From: Alphaproteobacteria bacterium
GTDB lineage: Bacteria; Pseudomonadota; Alphaproteobacteria; Micavibrionales; Micavibrionaceae
NCBI GenBank assembly: GCA_021776075.1
Contig: JAJFGQ010000024.1
Location: 1-55,653 of the forward strand
Length of the DNA: 55,653 nt
Direction: 5' to 3'
Both the position numbers and the translations under genes were made by a program. The notes beneath the pieces are model-generated. The model saw only the letters and a program-made list of their open reading frames with translations, was not told the origin of the DNA and made no database searches. Shown here piece after piece: positions 32,926 to 41,561 of this stretch (position 1 is the first letter of the stretch; each line of letters opens with the position of its first letter).

Positions 32926-34079
32926 TCACTTTCCTTTTCAGGGGGAATGTAGTTTTCAATAAGAACAGCAATGTTCCCCTGCTTCTGCCCCACCGGACCA
33001 TGAAAAATAGGGAAAGGGCCACAACGAAGCTCCATATCATCACCCATCTTTGTATTGAAAACCACTTGCGTCCCCACTTTCCAATTCAACATATCCTGAA
33101 GCTGTACGGTTTTCTCTCCCAAAACAGCCTGAAGCTGTACATCTGTCTTATATAATTCCTGGGTCAAGTGATTCTCCCAAATCGAATCACGACCAAATTT
33201 CTCCCCCATAAACATCTGAAGAAGAAGTTCTCTGATAGGTTCCAACGTCGCATACGGAATTAAAATCTCCACGCGTCCGCCACGATCACCCATGTCAACA
33301 CGCAGCCGCGCCAAAACACAGGCGTTTCCACCTTGTGTAATCGTTGCAAAACGGGGATTGGTTTCCATCCGATCCAAAGAAAAGCTGACCGGCGACAAAG
33401 GATCAAACGCCGAAGATAAATCGCTCAACCCCACACCCACCATACGCTCCACCAGCTTGGTCTCAATCGTCGTATAGGGGCGCCCCTCAACCCGAATAGC
33501 GGGCGTGCCTTTCCGTCCACCCAGCAACACATCAACTATGGAATATATCAGAGCACTATCTGTTACCAGCAAACCATGGTTATCCCACTCCTCTGCTTGA
33601 AACACAGACAGCATGGCGGGCAAAGGAATAGAATTCATATAATCGCCGAAACGAACCGTTGAAACCTGATCGAGACTGACTTCCACATTATCGGACGTCA
33701 GATTACGCAAAGAGGTGGACATCAAACGAACCAGCCTGTCAAAAACAATATCCAGCATTGGCAAGCGTTCATAATTAACCATTGCTGAATTGATAAGCGC
33801 CATCACGCCGGACGTCTCATCACCGCCCGTTGCATCGTCATCAAAACCAAGAAGACTGTCAATTTCCTCCTGATTCAAAATGCGTGTGCTGCCTTCTTCA
33901 GCGCCAGAATCGTCCGCAGCAGCATCAAATTCAGGCGTAGCGTCGGGTGCCACGACCGATTCAGGTTCAGAACCAGCTTCAGATTCACCGTCGTCGGACA
34001 TGTTCTCCCATTCGGACATCATCGCCTTTTCTTCTTCGCTCATGTCCTCTTCGAGCGTATCGGTGTCCGTATCACTCAT
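32922..34079 (-). CDS. fliM: Flagellar switch protein FliM
   Basis: FliM is a C-ring protein that receives CheY-P and sets rotation direction. It has 385 aa. The CheY-binding motif ILNQEEIDSLLGF is at residues 67-79, behind an unusual 66-residue acidic extension (EEEKAMMSEWENMSDD...). In most FliM proteins this motif is at the very N-terminus. The middle domain contains NYERLPMLDIVFDRLVRLMS and VRFGDYMNSIPLPA. The C-terminal SpoA-like domain carries VQLQAVLGEKTVQLQDMLNWKVG in two strands. Start: ATG at 34079; no alternative start lies closer to the motif except internal Mets within the acidic segment. fliL is 44 bases upstream. Confidence 0.97.
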   Translation of the reverse strand: MSDTDTDTLEEDMSEEEKAMMSEWENMSDDGESEAGSEPESVVAPDATPEFDAAADDSGAEEGSTRILNQEEIDSLLGFDDDATGGDETSGVMALINSAMVNYERLPMLDIVFDRLVRLMSTSLRNLTSDNVEVSLDQVSTVRFGDYMNSIPLPAMLSVFQAEEWDNHGLLVTDSALIYSIVDVLLGGRKGTPAIRVEGRPYTTIETKLVERMVGVGLSDLSSAFDPLSPVSFSLDRMETNPRFATITQGGNACVLARLRVDMGDRGGRVEILIPYATLEPIRELLLQMFMGEKFGRDSIWENHLTQELYKTDVQLQAVLGEKTVQLQDMLNWKVGTQVVFNTKMGDDMELRCGPFPIFHGPVGQKQGNIAVLIENYIPPEKESE

Positions 34080-34123
34080 TTATATGCCTCATAGTCCAAA
34101 CCACTCTGTATACGGTCCTTTTC

Positions 34124-34735
34124 TTATTGTATCAGGATTTCCTGAAACAGCACATCCTTCACCTCAACAGGATAGGCCGCCGCATTAACCCGTGAGAGCA
34201 ACTCCATCTGCAACCTATATATCCCCGCCGAACCTCTCAAATCTTTCACACGCAGTTCCCGTAGATAAGTTTGAAACTGATCCACCACACGCGGCATAAC
34301 AGATTCAACTGACTGCATATCGGCCATCGTTTCAAATTCAAGCTGCACACTAAGACGCAGGTACCGAGGCTGACCGTCCGCCGTACCCAGATTAACAATC
34401 ATATTGGGGATTTCAAGAAAATGAGCATTGCTTGCACCCTGAGTCTCATCACCATGCTTATCCTTCTTCTTGCCGTGAGAGTCTTTTTCTCCGTGTCCGC
34501 CACTCTCTTCAGCATGCTGCTCCCCAGCTTTATCCTTACCCAGCAAGCCATCCAATGTTCCGGTAAAAAACAAGCCGCCGCCGACACCTATGAGAACAAA
34601 AAGAGGCAGGACAAACATCAGCACAATCTTCTTAGCGTTCAGTCCGCCGCCTTCCAGATCGCCTTCCGAGCCCTCTTCGTCTTCTCCAAGGGCATCTCCC
34701 TGTAATTCGTCTTCCTGATTTTCCTCATCAGACAT
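34124..34735 (-). CDS. fliL: Flagellar basal-body associated protein FliL
   Basis: FliL is a single-pass inner-membrane protein that surrounds the stator and supports torque. It has 203 aa. The N-terminus is acidic and cytoplasmic, with a membrane helix at about 36-57. A His/Lys-rich linker follows (EQHAEESGGHGEKDSHGKKK), then the periplasmic stomatin-like domain with NMIVNLGTADGQPRYLRLSV and VKDVLFQEILIQ at the end. The charged His-rich linker is longer than usual. It is the first gene of the fliL-fliM-DUF6468-motE run. AGGAGAAA precedes the ATG. No clear sigma-54 site faces it. Confidence 0.95.
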   Translation of the reverse strand: MSDEENQEDELQGDALGEDEEGSEGDLEGGGLNAKKIVLMFVLPLFVLIGVGGGLFFTGTLDGLLGKDKAGEQHAEESGGHGEKDSHGKKKDKHGDETQGASNAHFLEIPNMIVNLGTADGQPRYLRLSVQLEFETMADMQSVESVMPRVVDQFQTYLRELRVKDLRGSAGIYRLQMELLSRVNAAAYPVEVKDVLFQEILIQ

Positions 34736-34977
34736 CTCTATTTCTCCTGAAATTCAATACAAGCGTACCATAGAACAGGCACTAAGCTCTTAACTTTAAG
34801 AACAATACTAGCAAAATACGGCGCAAACAGTAAGACGTATCGGATTTATCCCCATTTCATCAACAAGGAAAATTTTACCCGCCAACAGACCTTATGCCCC
34901 GGAGAAATTGCCGCAACAGGCAGCGCCCCTTACAAAAAATTACAACCAACTACTTGGAAACAAACAGTTTTCAAGAT

Positions 34978-34993
34978 TGGCATAAACTCTGCA
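34978..34993 (+). promoter_or_regulatory. Sigma-54 promoter of flgFGAH
   Basis: TGGCAT-AAACT-CTGCA matches the -24/-12 consensus with exact GG-to-GC spacing, 67 bases before flgF. It lies in the 324-base divergent region between fliL and flgF (34736-35059), which otherwise holds no gene that I can support. Confidence 0.75.
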
Positions 34994-35059
34994 TTGTCTT
35001 TAACCGCAGGGAAAATAACCCGCAAAAACAGAATTTTATAAAAATAGGTAAAAACGGCC

Positions 35060-35797
35060 ATGGAAAATAGCATCTTTGTAGGATTATCCCGTCAGATCGC
35101 ACTACGCGAACAAATGGACATTATCTCCAATAATGTTGCCAATATGAGCACGCCGGGGTACCGCTCTCAAAACATGGTCTTTACAGAGTTTATTGACAAA
35201 CCATCCCGCGCGCCGGATACGGAGACAAACGACCCTCTCTCTATGGTTCTTGATTACGGACACTATCAGGTTACCGCGCCCGGCTCCATCAGACAAACCG
35301 GTAATACGCTGGATGTCGCCATGGAAGGGCCCGGATATTTCGGAATCCAAACGCCGGACGGCGTCATGTACACACGGGCCGGTAATTTCCAGATGAATGT
35401 AAATGGTGAACTTGTGACCGGAACGGGAAATCTCGTTGCCGATGCAGGAGGCGGTACCATCACTATTCCGCAAGAAGCAACAGACATTAAGATCACAAAA
35501 AACGGCTCCATTACAACAAGCGAGGGAGAGGTAGCCCAGCTTATGGTGGTCGAGTTTGAAAATGTTCAGGAGCTCGAAGCCATGGGAAACGGTCTCTACA
35601 AAACAGATGCCGCCGCAAACCCGGCTGAGCAAACAAGAGTCCTTCAAGGTATGCTGGAAGACTCAAACGTCAATTCAGTTCTGGAAATGACCCGCATGAT
35701 TGATGTGCTGCGCGCCTATCAAACAACCCAGCGCATGATGCAAGGTGAGCATGAACGGCAACGCACAATGATACAGCGCTTATCACGAAGCAATTAG
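35060..35797 (+). CDS. flgF: Flagellar proximal rod protein FlgF
   Basis: FlgF is a proximal rod subunit. It has 245 aa. The N-terminal rod motif DIISNNVANMSTPGYRSQ begins at about residue 20, the central region carries LDVAMEGPGYFGIQTPDG and TRAGNFQ, and the C-terminal DSNVNSVLEMTRMIDVLRAYQ is typical of rod proteins. The shorter length and VGLSRQIALREQM start separate it from FlgG. It is the first gene of flgF-flgG-flgA-flgH. Confidence 0.96.
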   Translation: MENSIFVGLSRQIALREQMDIISNNVANMSTPGYRSQNMVFTEFIDKPSRAPDTETNDPLSMVLDYGHYQVTAPGSIRQTGNTLDVAMEGPGYFGIQTPDGVMYTRAGNFQMNVNGELVTGTGNLVADAGGGTITIPQEATDIKITKNGSITTSEGEVAQLMVVEFENVQELEAMGNGLYKTDAAANPAEQTRVLQGMLEDSNVNSVLEMTRMIDVLRAYQTTQRMMQGEHERQRTMIQRLSRSN

Positions 35798-35832
35798 GAT
35801 ATTGAACTTAAAGTTAAAAAAGGAGAAGTAAA

Positions 35833-36618
35833 ATGAGATCTCTTGACATTGGAGCAACGGGCATGCTAGCCCAGCAAATGAATGTGGATGTTATTTCCAA
35901 CAACATCGCCAACATGACGACAACAGGACATAAACGCCAACGCGTCGATTTCAAGGATTTGATTTATCAAAACATTTCCCGTCCCGGTGCCCAGTCATCA
36001 GATGTCGGCACCATCCTGCCTTCAGGTCTGCAACTAGGGCTCGGTGTACGGGTTGGCTCTGTCTACCGTATCCACGAACAAGGTCCTCTTCAGATCACAG
36101 ACAACCCGCTTGATCTGGCTTTGACGGGTGATGGCTTCTTTCAGATCACTTTACCAAATGGCGACACGGCTTACACGCGCTCCGGCATATTTCAAGTCAA
36201 TCAGGATGGCGAAATTGTAACAACACAAGGCTTCCAGATGGAACCCAATATTGTTGTGCCTCAGGATACAATTTCTATTGAAATCAACCAGAGTGGTGAA
36301 GTTCTTGCGCAAATATCAGGTCAGGTCAATTTGAGCAATCTGGGCCAAATCCAACTGGCTACTTTTATCAATTCGGCGGGACTGGAATCCGTAGGGGACA
36401 ATTTGTTCCTTGAAACAGAGGCTTCCGGCACAGCCGTTACCGGCAACCCCGGTCAAGATAATTTTGCCACAGTCCGTCAAAATGCGTTGGAAAACTCCAA
36501 CGTCAACGTGGTGGAAGAAATTACACAGCTTATTACCGCGCAACGGGCTTATGAGATGAATTCAAATATCATCAGTACCAGCGATGAAATGCTGCAAACA
36601 GCCACACAACTAAGATAA
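35833..36618 (+). CDS. flgG: Flagellar distal rod protein FlgG
   Basis: FlgG is the distal rod subunit running through the P and L rings. It has 261 aa, close to the usual ~260. It starts MRSLDIGATGMLAQQMNVDV with SNNIANMTTTGHKRQR, and the FlgG-specific QGPLQITDNPLDLALTGDGF follows. The C-terminal ENSNVNVVEEITQLITAQRAYEMN stretch (about 224-247) is diagnostic. AGGAGAAG lies before the ATG. Confidence 0.97.
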   Translation: MRSLDIGATGMLAQQMNVDVISNNIANMTTTGHKRQRVDFKDLIYQNISRPGAQSSDVGTILPSGLQLGLGVRVGSVYRIHEQGPLQITDNPLDLALTGDGFFQITLPNGDTAYTRSGIFQVNQDGEIVTTQGFQMEPNIVVPQDTISIEINQSGEVLAQISGQVNLSNLGQIQLATFINSAGLESVGDNLFLETEASGTAVTGNPGQDNFATVRQNALENSNVNVVEEITQLITAQRAYEMNSNIISTSDEMLQTATQLR

Positions 36619-36647
36619 GAATCTTAAACAATAGACAAGGGAGAATA

Positions 36648-37622
36648 ATGATGACTAGCATACTGAAAATACTGGATTTTTATTTCAGGCTTATTGTTCT
36701 TCTTCTGTCTATTACCGTTGTGTTCGCCTTTCTTTTTGCTAGCGCAAAAACAGCTCTGGCCGCTAACCTTCGTTCTTCAAGTGTGATCACCGATAATGTC
36801 CTGACGCTGGGAGATGTCTTTGACGGGCTTGGTGCAGACAAAGCATCCTACGTTCTTGGACCTGCCCCTTTACCGGGTCAGGATATGACCCTCAATGCCC
36901 GCACACTAATGCGTGTTGCGCTGGCTATGGATTTACCATGGCAGCCCCACAGTACGGCAGACCAGATCACGATCCGCCGTGCAGCAACTCTGATCGACGA
37001 AACCCTTATTACAAAAGCCTTAACAGAAGGCCTGCATGAAAAAGGCGTAAAGGGACGATTCAATCTTGATTTTGGCAGCATTAAACCGGAGTTGGTTATC
37101 CCCCATGATCAAGAGGCCCATGTTGAAATCACAGCACTGCAATTCGATCCACAACAGGGGCGTTTCGAAGCGATCCTTATGGCTCCCTCTGCCCAAAACC
37201 CCGCCGTGCAAATGAAAATATCGGGACGTGTTGAACGCCTCATACCGGTTCCTGTTCTAAGGAAACCGCTGCGCGCCGGAGAAATTATCGGAAGCTACGA
37301 CATAGAATGGCTCGAACTGAGAGCCCGTGACGTACAACACGATATCATCCTGAACGCAGACGAACTACTCAACATGACACCACGCCGCATGGTCATGACC
37401 GGAAAACCGATCCGTATAACCGAACTGGAACAGCCTCAACTGGTAGGACGCGGTGACACGATTTCAATTCTTTACAAAAACGGCCCGTTGACCTTAAGCG
37501 CCAAGGGAAAAGCCCTGCAAAACGGTGCCAAAGGTGATTTTGTCCGCATTGTGAATCTCGCCAGCAACCGGTCCATCGAAGGATTTGTAACCGGAGATCA
37601 CGAAGTCACCATCCAGCCGTAA
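36648..37622 (+). CDS. flgA: P-ring assembly chaperone FlgA
   Basis: FlgA is a periplasmic chaperone for FlgI during P-ring assembly. It has 324 aa, longer than enterobacterial FlgA because of an N-terminal domain (about 45-170) seen in other alphaproteobacteria. Its signal peptide is long and hydrophobic, ending near TALAANL at residue ~40. The C-terminal SAF domain contains VPVLRKPLRAGEIIGSYDIE, and the last region GRGDTISILYKNGPLTLSAKG and GFVTGDHEVTIQP is typical. Confidence 0.93.
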   Translation: MMTSILKILDFYFRLIVLLLSITVVFAFLFASAKTALAANLRSSSVITDNVLTLGDVFDGLGADKASYVLGPAPLPGQDMTLNARTLMRVALAMDLPWQPHSTADQITIRRAATLIDETLITKALTEGLHEKGVKGRFNLDFGSIKPELVIPHDQEAHVEITALQFDPQQGRFEAILMAPSAQNPAVQMKISGRVERLIPVPVLRKPLRAGEIIGSYDIEWLELRARDVQHDIILNADELLNMTPRRMVMTGKPIRITELEQPQLVGRGDTISILYKNGPLTLSAKGKALQNGAKGDFVRIVNLASNRSIEGFVTGDHEVTIQP

Positions 37623-37649
37623 GATACAAAAAGAACAAGGAGACTGATT

Positions 37650-38411
37650 ATGCGTCATAAACACACATACAAATACAAACATGCCGTTCTTGCCTTGCTG
37701 GCAAGCTGCACACTCTCCGCTTGCGGCTCTCTGGACAGGCTGGCGCAGGTCGGCAAAGCACCGGAAATGTCTCAAATTCAAAACCCGCAACTGCAAGCAA
37801 ATTACAGACCGGTGAGCATGCCGATGCCCGCACCGCAAACCTCATTGAAGCAACCCAACTCCCTCTGGTCTTCCAGCCGCCAGACTTTCTTCAAGGATCA
37901 GCGTGCCGGTGATATTGGTGATATTCTGACCGTTCTCATTGATATTAACGATCAGGCAGAACTGGATAACGAAACCGAACGCACACGCAGCAGCAACGAA
38001 GGGGCCGGACTGGATAATCTTCTGGGCTACGAAGCCAGCCTGAACCGTGTCCTTCCTCAGGCCGTAGACAATCAAAACCTGGTTGGACTAGATTCCACCT
38101 CGACACACACAGGCAACGGCACAATCGAACGCGAAGAAGAAATAGAAGTCAGTCTGGCCGCTGTCATCACGCAAATTCTGCCCAATGGCAATTTCGTTAT
38201 TCACGGCAATCAGGAAGTTCGCGTCAATTTTGAAAAACGGATCATCAGTATTGACGGCATCATTCGCCCGGAAGACATCGCCGTGAACAACACCATTACT
38301 CATGACAAAATCGCCGAAGCCCGTATTGCTTATGGCGGCGAAGGACAAATCACAGACGTGCAACAACCGCGCTACGGCCAGCAAGTCTATGATGTTCTGT
38401 TTCCTTTCTAG
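37650..38411 (+). CDS. flgH: Flagellar L-ring lipoprotein FlgH
   Basis: FlgH forms the outer-membrane L ring. It has 253 aa. The lipoprotein signal has a lipobox LSAC with Cys25. The mature protein has SLWSSSRQTFFKDQRAGDIG, then DILTVLIDI and late GNQEVRVNFEKRIISIDGIIRPEDI (about 194-218), all standard for FlgH. It is the last gene of the operon; an imperfect hairpin around a run of nine Cs (38435-38473) and an intrinsic terminator (38499-38525) follow. Confidence 0.97.
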   Translation: MRHKHTYKYKHAVLALLASCTLSACGSLDRLAQVGKAPEMSQIQNPQLQANYRPVSMPMPAPQTSLKQPNSLWSSSRQTFFKDQRAGDIGDILTVLIDINDQAELDNETERTRSSNEGAGLDNLLGYEASLNRVLPQAVDNQNLVGLDSTSTHTGNGTIEREEEIEVSLAAVITQILPNGNFVIHGNQEVRVNFEKRIISIDGIIRPEDIAVNNTITHDKIAEARIAYGGEGQITDVQQPRYGQQVYDVLFPF

Positions 38412-38498
38412 GATAACGATAACAAAAAGAATTATGCCGTCTCTTTACCCCCCCCCACAAAGAAAACGGCATATGACCACCCAACTAAACAACTTCAC

Positions 38499-38525
38499 CG
38501 GCCCCCTAACAGGGGCCGTTTTTTT
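38499..38525 (+). terminator. Intrinsic terminator of the flgFGAH operon
   Basis: CGGCCCC (38499-38505), a six-base loop CTAACA and GGGGCCG (38512-38518) are followed by seven Ts. It lies 88 bases after the flgH stop. The stem is GC-rich and perfect. Confidence 0.85.
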
Positions 38526-38607
38526 ATGCGCAGATAAACAATATGTTAACAAAAAACGGCTATAATTTTAAAAACAGTATATTTATAATGATACAGAGTG
38601 TGTGAAA

Positions 38608-40449
38608 ATGGCGTCCGATTTAGTCAATGAATTTAACGACAGATCTACAGCTAAGTCATCACCGGGCGCAGCGCTCGATGAACAGCCCCGCATATATATG
38701 CCAAACTATAATTCATCCGCTCTTTCTTTTCGTCATATTCTCAAAACAGGTGATGTCACAACCTATCCAAAAGAAATGGATGAAGAAAACCAAACAGTTG
38801 ACTGGAAGAAAGACGATGAATTTAACCGTACAATGACAAAACTGAAAGATAATGTCACCGAAGCCGTTGTAAACGACCCTGAAATGCAAAAACTACTGGA
38901 AAAAGATCAGTGGACACAAGAAGACCGTGTTTCCTGGGAAGAAAAGCTCGGAGAAAAAGTCTCTCAGGAAGTGGACAAAATACCGGCTTTAGATACTTAC
39001 AGGCTCACCCTCGATGAAGGTATAGAAACGCGCCTTGATGGCTTGCAGGAGGAGCTAACAAACGCCGAAAAAGACATTAGTGATGATCCCGTGATGAAAA
39101 CAATCTGGAAAAAACCGGGTTTTACAAATGCTGATGTCTCCTATTTAGAGACTCGCTCAACAGAAATTTATAAAGAGCACCCTCACCTTGATAACTACAT
39201 CAAAACCGGCGGTGACCCAAACACACTTCAGGAAGAGCTCAATAAAGTAAACCAGACACTCGATGATGACCCTGACCTGCGTGCCCTTAATGAGGCTCAT
39301 GATAAAAAATACGGGAAGGACAGTGAATGGAGTGACGAAGATGCAGAAGAATACAACACCCTGCGTAAACAAAAATATGAAGAAGCCGTCGCCAGATCAC
39401 CCGCACTCAGCAAATTTTTAAAAGAAGAAACCAAACACGACCCGGGCCTTGCGGAAACAGACCCCGCACATTTAAACAAAGTCTCTGACGACATGAAAAA
39501 CGGCACACATAAAGTAACCGTAAAATGTGAAGAATTAGCCCTTATCAAAGGCGCCGTCATGCAGGATGTTGAAGACGGTGTTCTGCCCAAAAAATCAGAC
39601 ACAGATGATGTAACGGGGAATAAAAAATACGCTGCCAATTACTATTATGTGGCCGATCATAGTAACAGCGACCCGGACAACCCAAAGCCAGGCGGCCATG
39701 CTTACGTTGTTTCCCCCGTCACAGGAAATGTTTTTGAGACAACGGCAGACCCTTCCGAAGGACAAAGCACTTATAGAAAGGCTACTGACCCCAAACATGG
39801 CTTCAAAGACACTGTTGCAGGAAAACCCGCTGTCTATGTTGATAAAGACGGTGATAAGTCCATATATGGCGGGGCAGACTCCTCCGGGGACCAAGACATA
39901 ATCAAGGCCCGCGAAGAAGCCATAGAGCGGGGCGAGTTTGATAAGCTCAACACGCTGGGCTTTGGTGAAGATGACAAATCAACACAAAAACAAAGCTATC
40001 AAAAACTGTATAAGCAGGATTCATACAGAGAAAGAAAACAAGAGCTTTTGCAAAAACTGGATGCAAGTAGATATAGTTTTTATGCACGCGACAAAGACAA
40101 GCCCTATGCCAGAACAGACTTCCAGTCTGCCGCAGGGGAAGCCACAGAAAAAGAAAGCGTTATCACAACATTCGACAAAAACGGTCAGGAAACCGGCGCT
40201 ATTTTAGCAAGTGACCTGGAGGGTAAAAAGGTTTTGATTCAGGATATCCGTGATGAATCCGGACAATCAACCGGCAAACTCAATATCGGCGTTCTTGATA
40301 CAAAGGAAAACTTCACGATAGACGCAGAACAAATGGGTTCTGTTCCTAACAAAATCTATGAAGGCGCCACACCGGCAGTTAAGCCTGAAGCACCGCAGGT
40401 AAAAGCACCAGCACCGGAAAATCCTTCTAATCAATTTTTAGAAATGTAA
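38608..40449 (+). CDS. Repeat protein with a transglutaminase-like Cys-His pattern
   Basis: A 613-aa soluble, very charged protein with no family that I recognise and no signal peptide. Three related ~60-70-residue units run from about 89 to 277. Each starts with (N/D)DP(E/V/D)(M/L), then a WT/FT/WS-xxD segment, a charged helix and a P(A/H)L. The following region has Cys307 in VKCEELALIKGAVM and His364 in GGHAYVVSPVTGNVFETTAD, with Glu377/Asp381 behind. This spacing resembles the Cys-His-Asp core of transglutaminase/papain-like folds (inference from pattern only). The C-terminus is Pro/Ala-rich. Start: ATG 38608 (GTG 38602 also possible); two TATAAT boxes (38561, 38584) lie upstream. It is separate from the flagellar operon before it and convergent with the gene after it. 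Confidence 0.75.
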   Translation: MASDLVNEFNDRSTAKSSPGAALDEQPRIYMPNYNSSALSFRHILKTGDVTTYPKEMDEENQTVDWKKDDEFNRTMTKLKDNVTEAVVNDPEMQKLLEKDQWTQEDRVSWEEKLGEKVSQEVDKIPALDTYRLTLDEGIETRLDGLQEELTNAEKDISDDPVMKTIWKKPGFTNADVSYLETRSTEIYKEHPHLDNYIKTGGDPNTLQEELNKVNQTLDDDPDLRALNEAHDKKYGKDSEWSDEDAEEYNTLRKQKYEEAVARSPALSKFLKEETKHDPGLAETDPAHLNKVSDDMKNGTHKVTVKCEELALIKGAVMQDVEDGVLPKKSDTDDVTGNKKYAANYYYVADHSNSDPDNPKPGGHAYVVSPVTGNVFETTADPSEGQSTYRKATDPKHGFKDTVAGKPAVYVDKDGDKSIYGGADSSGDQDIIKAREEAIERGEFDKLNTLGFGEDDKSTQKQSYQKLYKQDSYRERKQELLQKLDASRYSFYARDKDKPYARTDFQSAAGEATEKESVITTFDKNGQETGAILASDLEGKKVLIQDIRDESGQSTGKLNIGVLDTKENFTIDAEQMGSVPNKIYEGATPAVKPEAPQVKAPAPENPSNQFLEM

Positions 40450-40451
40450 AT

Positions 40452-41036
40452 TTAAAGAAAATCCAGCGCGCAAAGATGGTCGTAAAAAGCCTGCTTGTTA
40501 TGGCGTGTTTCCCGTGGAAAATTTTTCATCAACAAAGAATAAGCTTTCAAGAGTTTTTTGTGTGAACTCTGAACCAATTTATGCCGGGCATATGATTTTT
40601 TGATATTAGCACGCTTATCTCCTGTTGCAGCGGCCCACTCATTCAAAAATTCATATTGTTCCAAAACGGACTCGATAATCAGCTTTTGCGCTTTATCCAG
40701 TCCCGGCGGGGTTTCAAGCGCGTCCATACTCTGAAAAATCATTCCGACTTCCGTATTATAGTCGCGTATATCCATACCACCGCGCCCATGGTACACATTC
40801 ACCATCACCAAAACCCGCGCCCGCATAGCCAGATCAGTCAGAAAAAAAAGCTCTTTCAAATAGGCGGACTCACGCGGAGCAAGTTCTGTTTGTTTGGAAC
40901 TGAACGGTGTTTGTTGATGGGGAATAGAACGATAAGCATCGTCAACCGTAAAATCATCCTGCGCCCCTACCGGGCAGGAAGAAAAGACCACGGCGAGAAT
41001 TGCCGCAACTAAACACAAACGGACAACGCCCAACAC
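40452..41036 (-). CDS. Exported hypothetical protein downstream of dksA
   Basis: A 194-aa product with a signal peptide (hydrophobic 6-19, cleavage near VGAQDD, residue ~25). The mature part is helical (YLKELFFLTDLAMRARVLVM; KLIIESVLEQYEFLNEWAAA). The start is GTG at 41036, four bases from the dksA stop, so translation is coupled. Only one Cys remains in the mature part, near the end. No family is recognised. Its position in an island of flagellar genes hints at an accessory envelope role, but nothing in the sequence proves it. It is convergent with the 613-aa gene, two bases apart. Confidence 0.7.
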   Translation of the reverse strand: MLGVVRLCLVAAILAVVFSSCPVGAQDDFTVDDAYRSIPHQQTPFSSKQTELAPRESAYLKELFFLTDLAMRARVLVMVNVYHGRGGMDIRDYNTEVGMIFQSMDALETPPGLDKAQKLIIESVLEQYEFLNEWAAATGDKRANIKKSYARHKLVQSSHKKLLKAYSLLMKNFPRETRHNKQAFYDHLCALDFL

Positions 41037-41039
41037 GAA

Positions 41040-41474
41040 CTAATCGTCCCTGTGTGTTCTTTCCATGCGTTCGTGAAGTTCCTGCGCCTCAACGCTCAGC
41101 GTTGCAACAGGCCGTGCATTAAGACGGGCAATCGTAATAGGCTCCCCTGTCTCTTCACAATAACCGTAAGAATCATCATCAACACGCAACAAGGCCTCAT
41201 TGATTTTGCTAATCAGCTTCCGTTCCCGATCACGGGTACGGAGCTCCAACGCATGATCCGTCTCAGCCGAAGCGCGATCAGCCAGATCTGGCTTCTGCAA
41301 TTCCGTTTCCTGTAACGTATTCTGAATTGTATCCGATGATTCCCTCAAAAGCTCTTCCCGCCATGAAATCAATTTCATACGAAAATATTCCTTCATCACA
41401 GGATTCATAAAATCACCCTTATCCTTCTCCGGATCATAATCAGGTGGAAGAAGTACACTGTTTGGCGTTGGCAT
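41040..41474 (-). CDS. dksA: DksA/TraR-family RNA polymerase-binding regulator
   Basis: DksA binds the RNA polymerase secondary channel and works with ppGpp. It has 144 aa. The coiled-coil region contains DRASAETDHALELRTRDRER with the tip-type acidic residues. In the zinc-finger region YGYCEETGEPITIARLNARP, only one of the four canonical cysteines is present; the second is replaced by Thr, and the later pair is missing (ATLSVEAQE). This zinc-poor form is known in alphaproteobacteria. It lies between fliX and a small exported-protein gene, on the same strand as both. Confidence 0.92.
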   Translation of the reverse strand: MPTPNSVLLPPDYDPEKDKGDFMNPVMKEYFRMKLISWREELLRESSDTIQNTLQETELQKPDLADRASAETDHALELRTRDRERKLISKINEALLRVDDDSYGYCEETGEPITIARLNARPVATLSVEAQELHERMERTHRDD

Positions 41475-41561
41475 ATCTAAAACCTCACAAATACGATTTC
41501 TTAAAATAACACGGGAATATAAGCATTCATCACTCGTCAGGCAAGATGTAAATCAGGATCA

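Noticed and set aside
34736-34900. Sigma-54 promoter facing fliL
   Set aside because: The best minus-strand candidate (TGGTAC near 34770) lacks the GC at the -12 position with correct spacing.
38435-38473. Run of nine Cs within an imperfect hairpin after flgH, considered as a phase-variable tract
   Set aside because: It is non-coding and not between promoter elements; it is more simply a weak structure before the real terminator.
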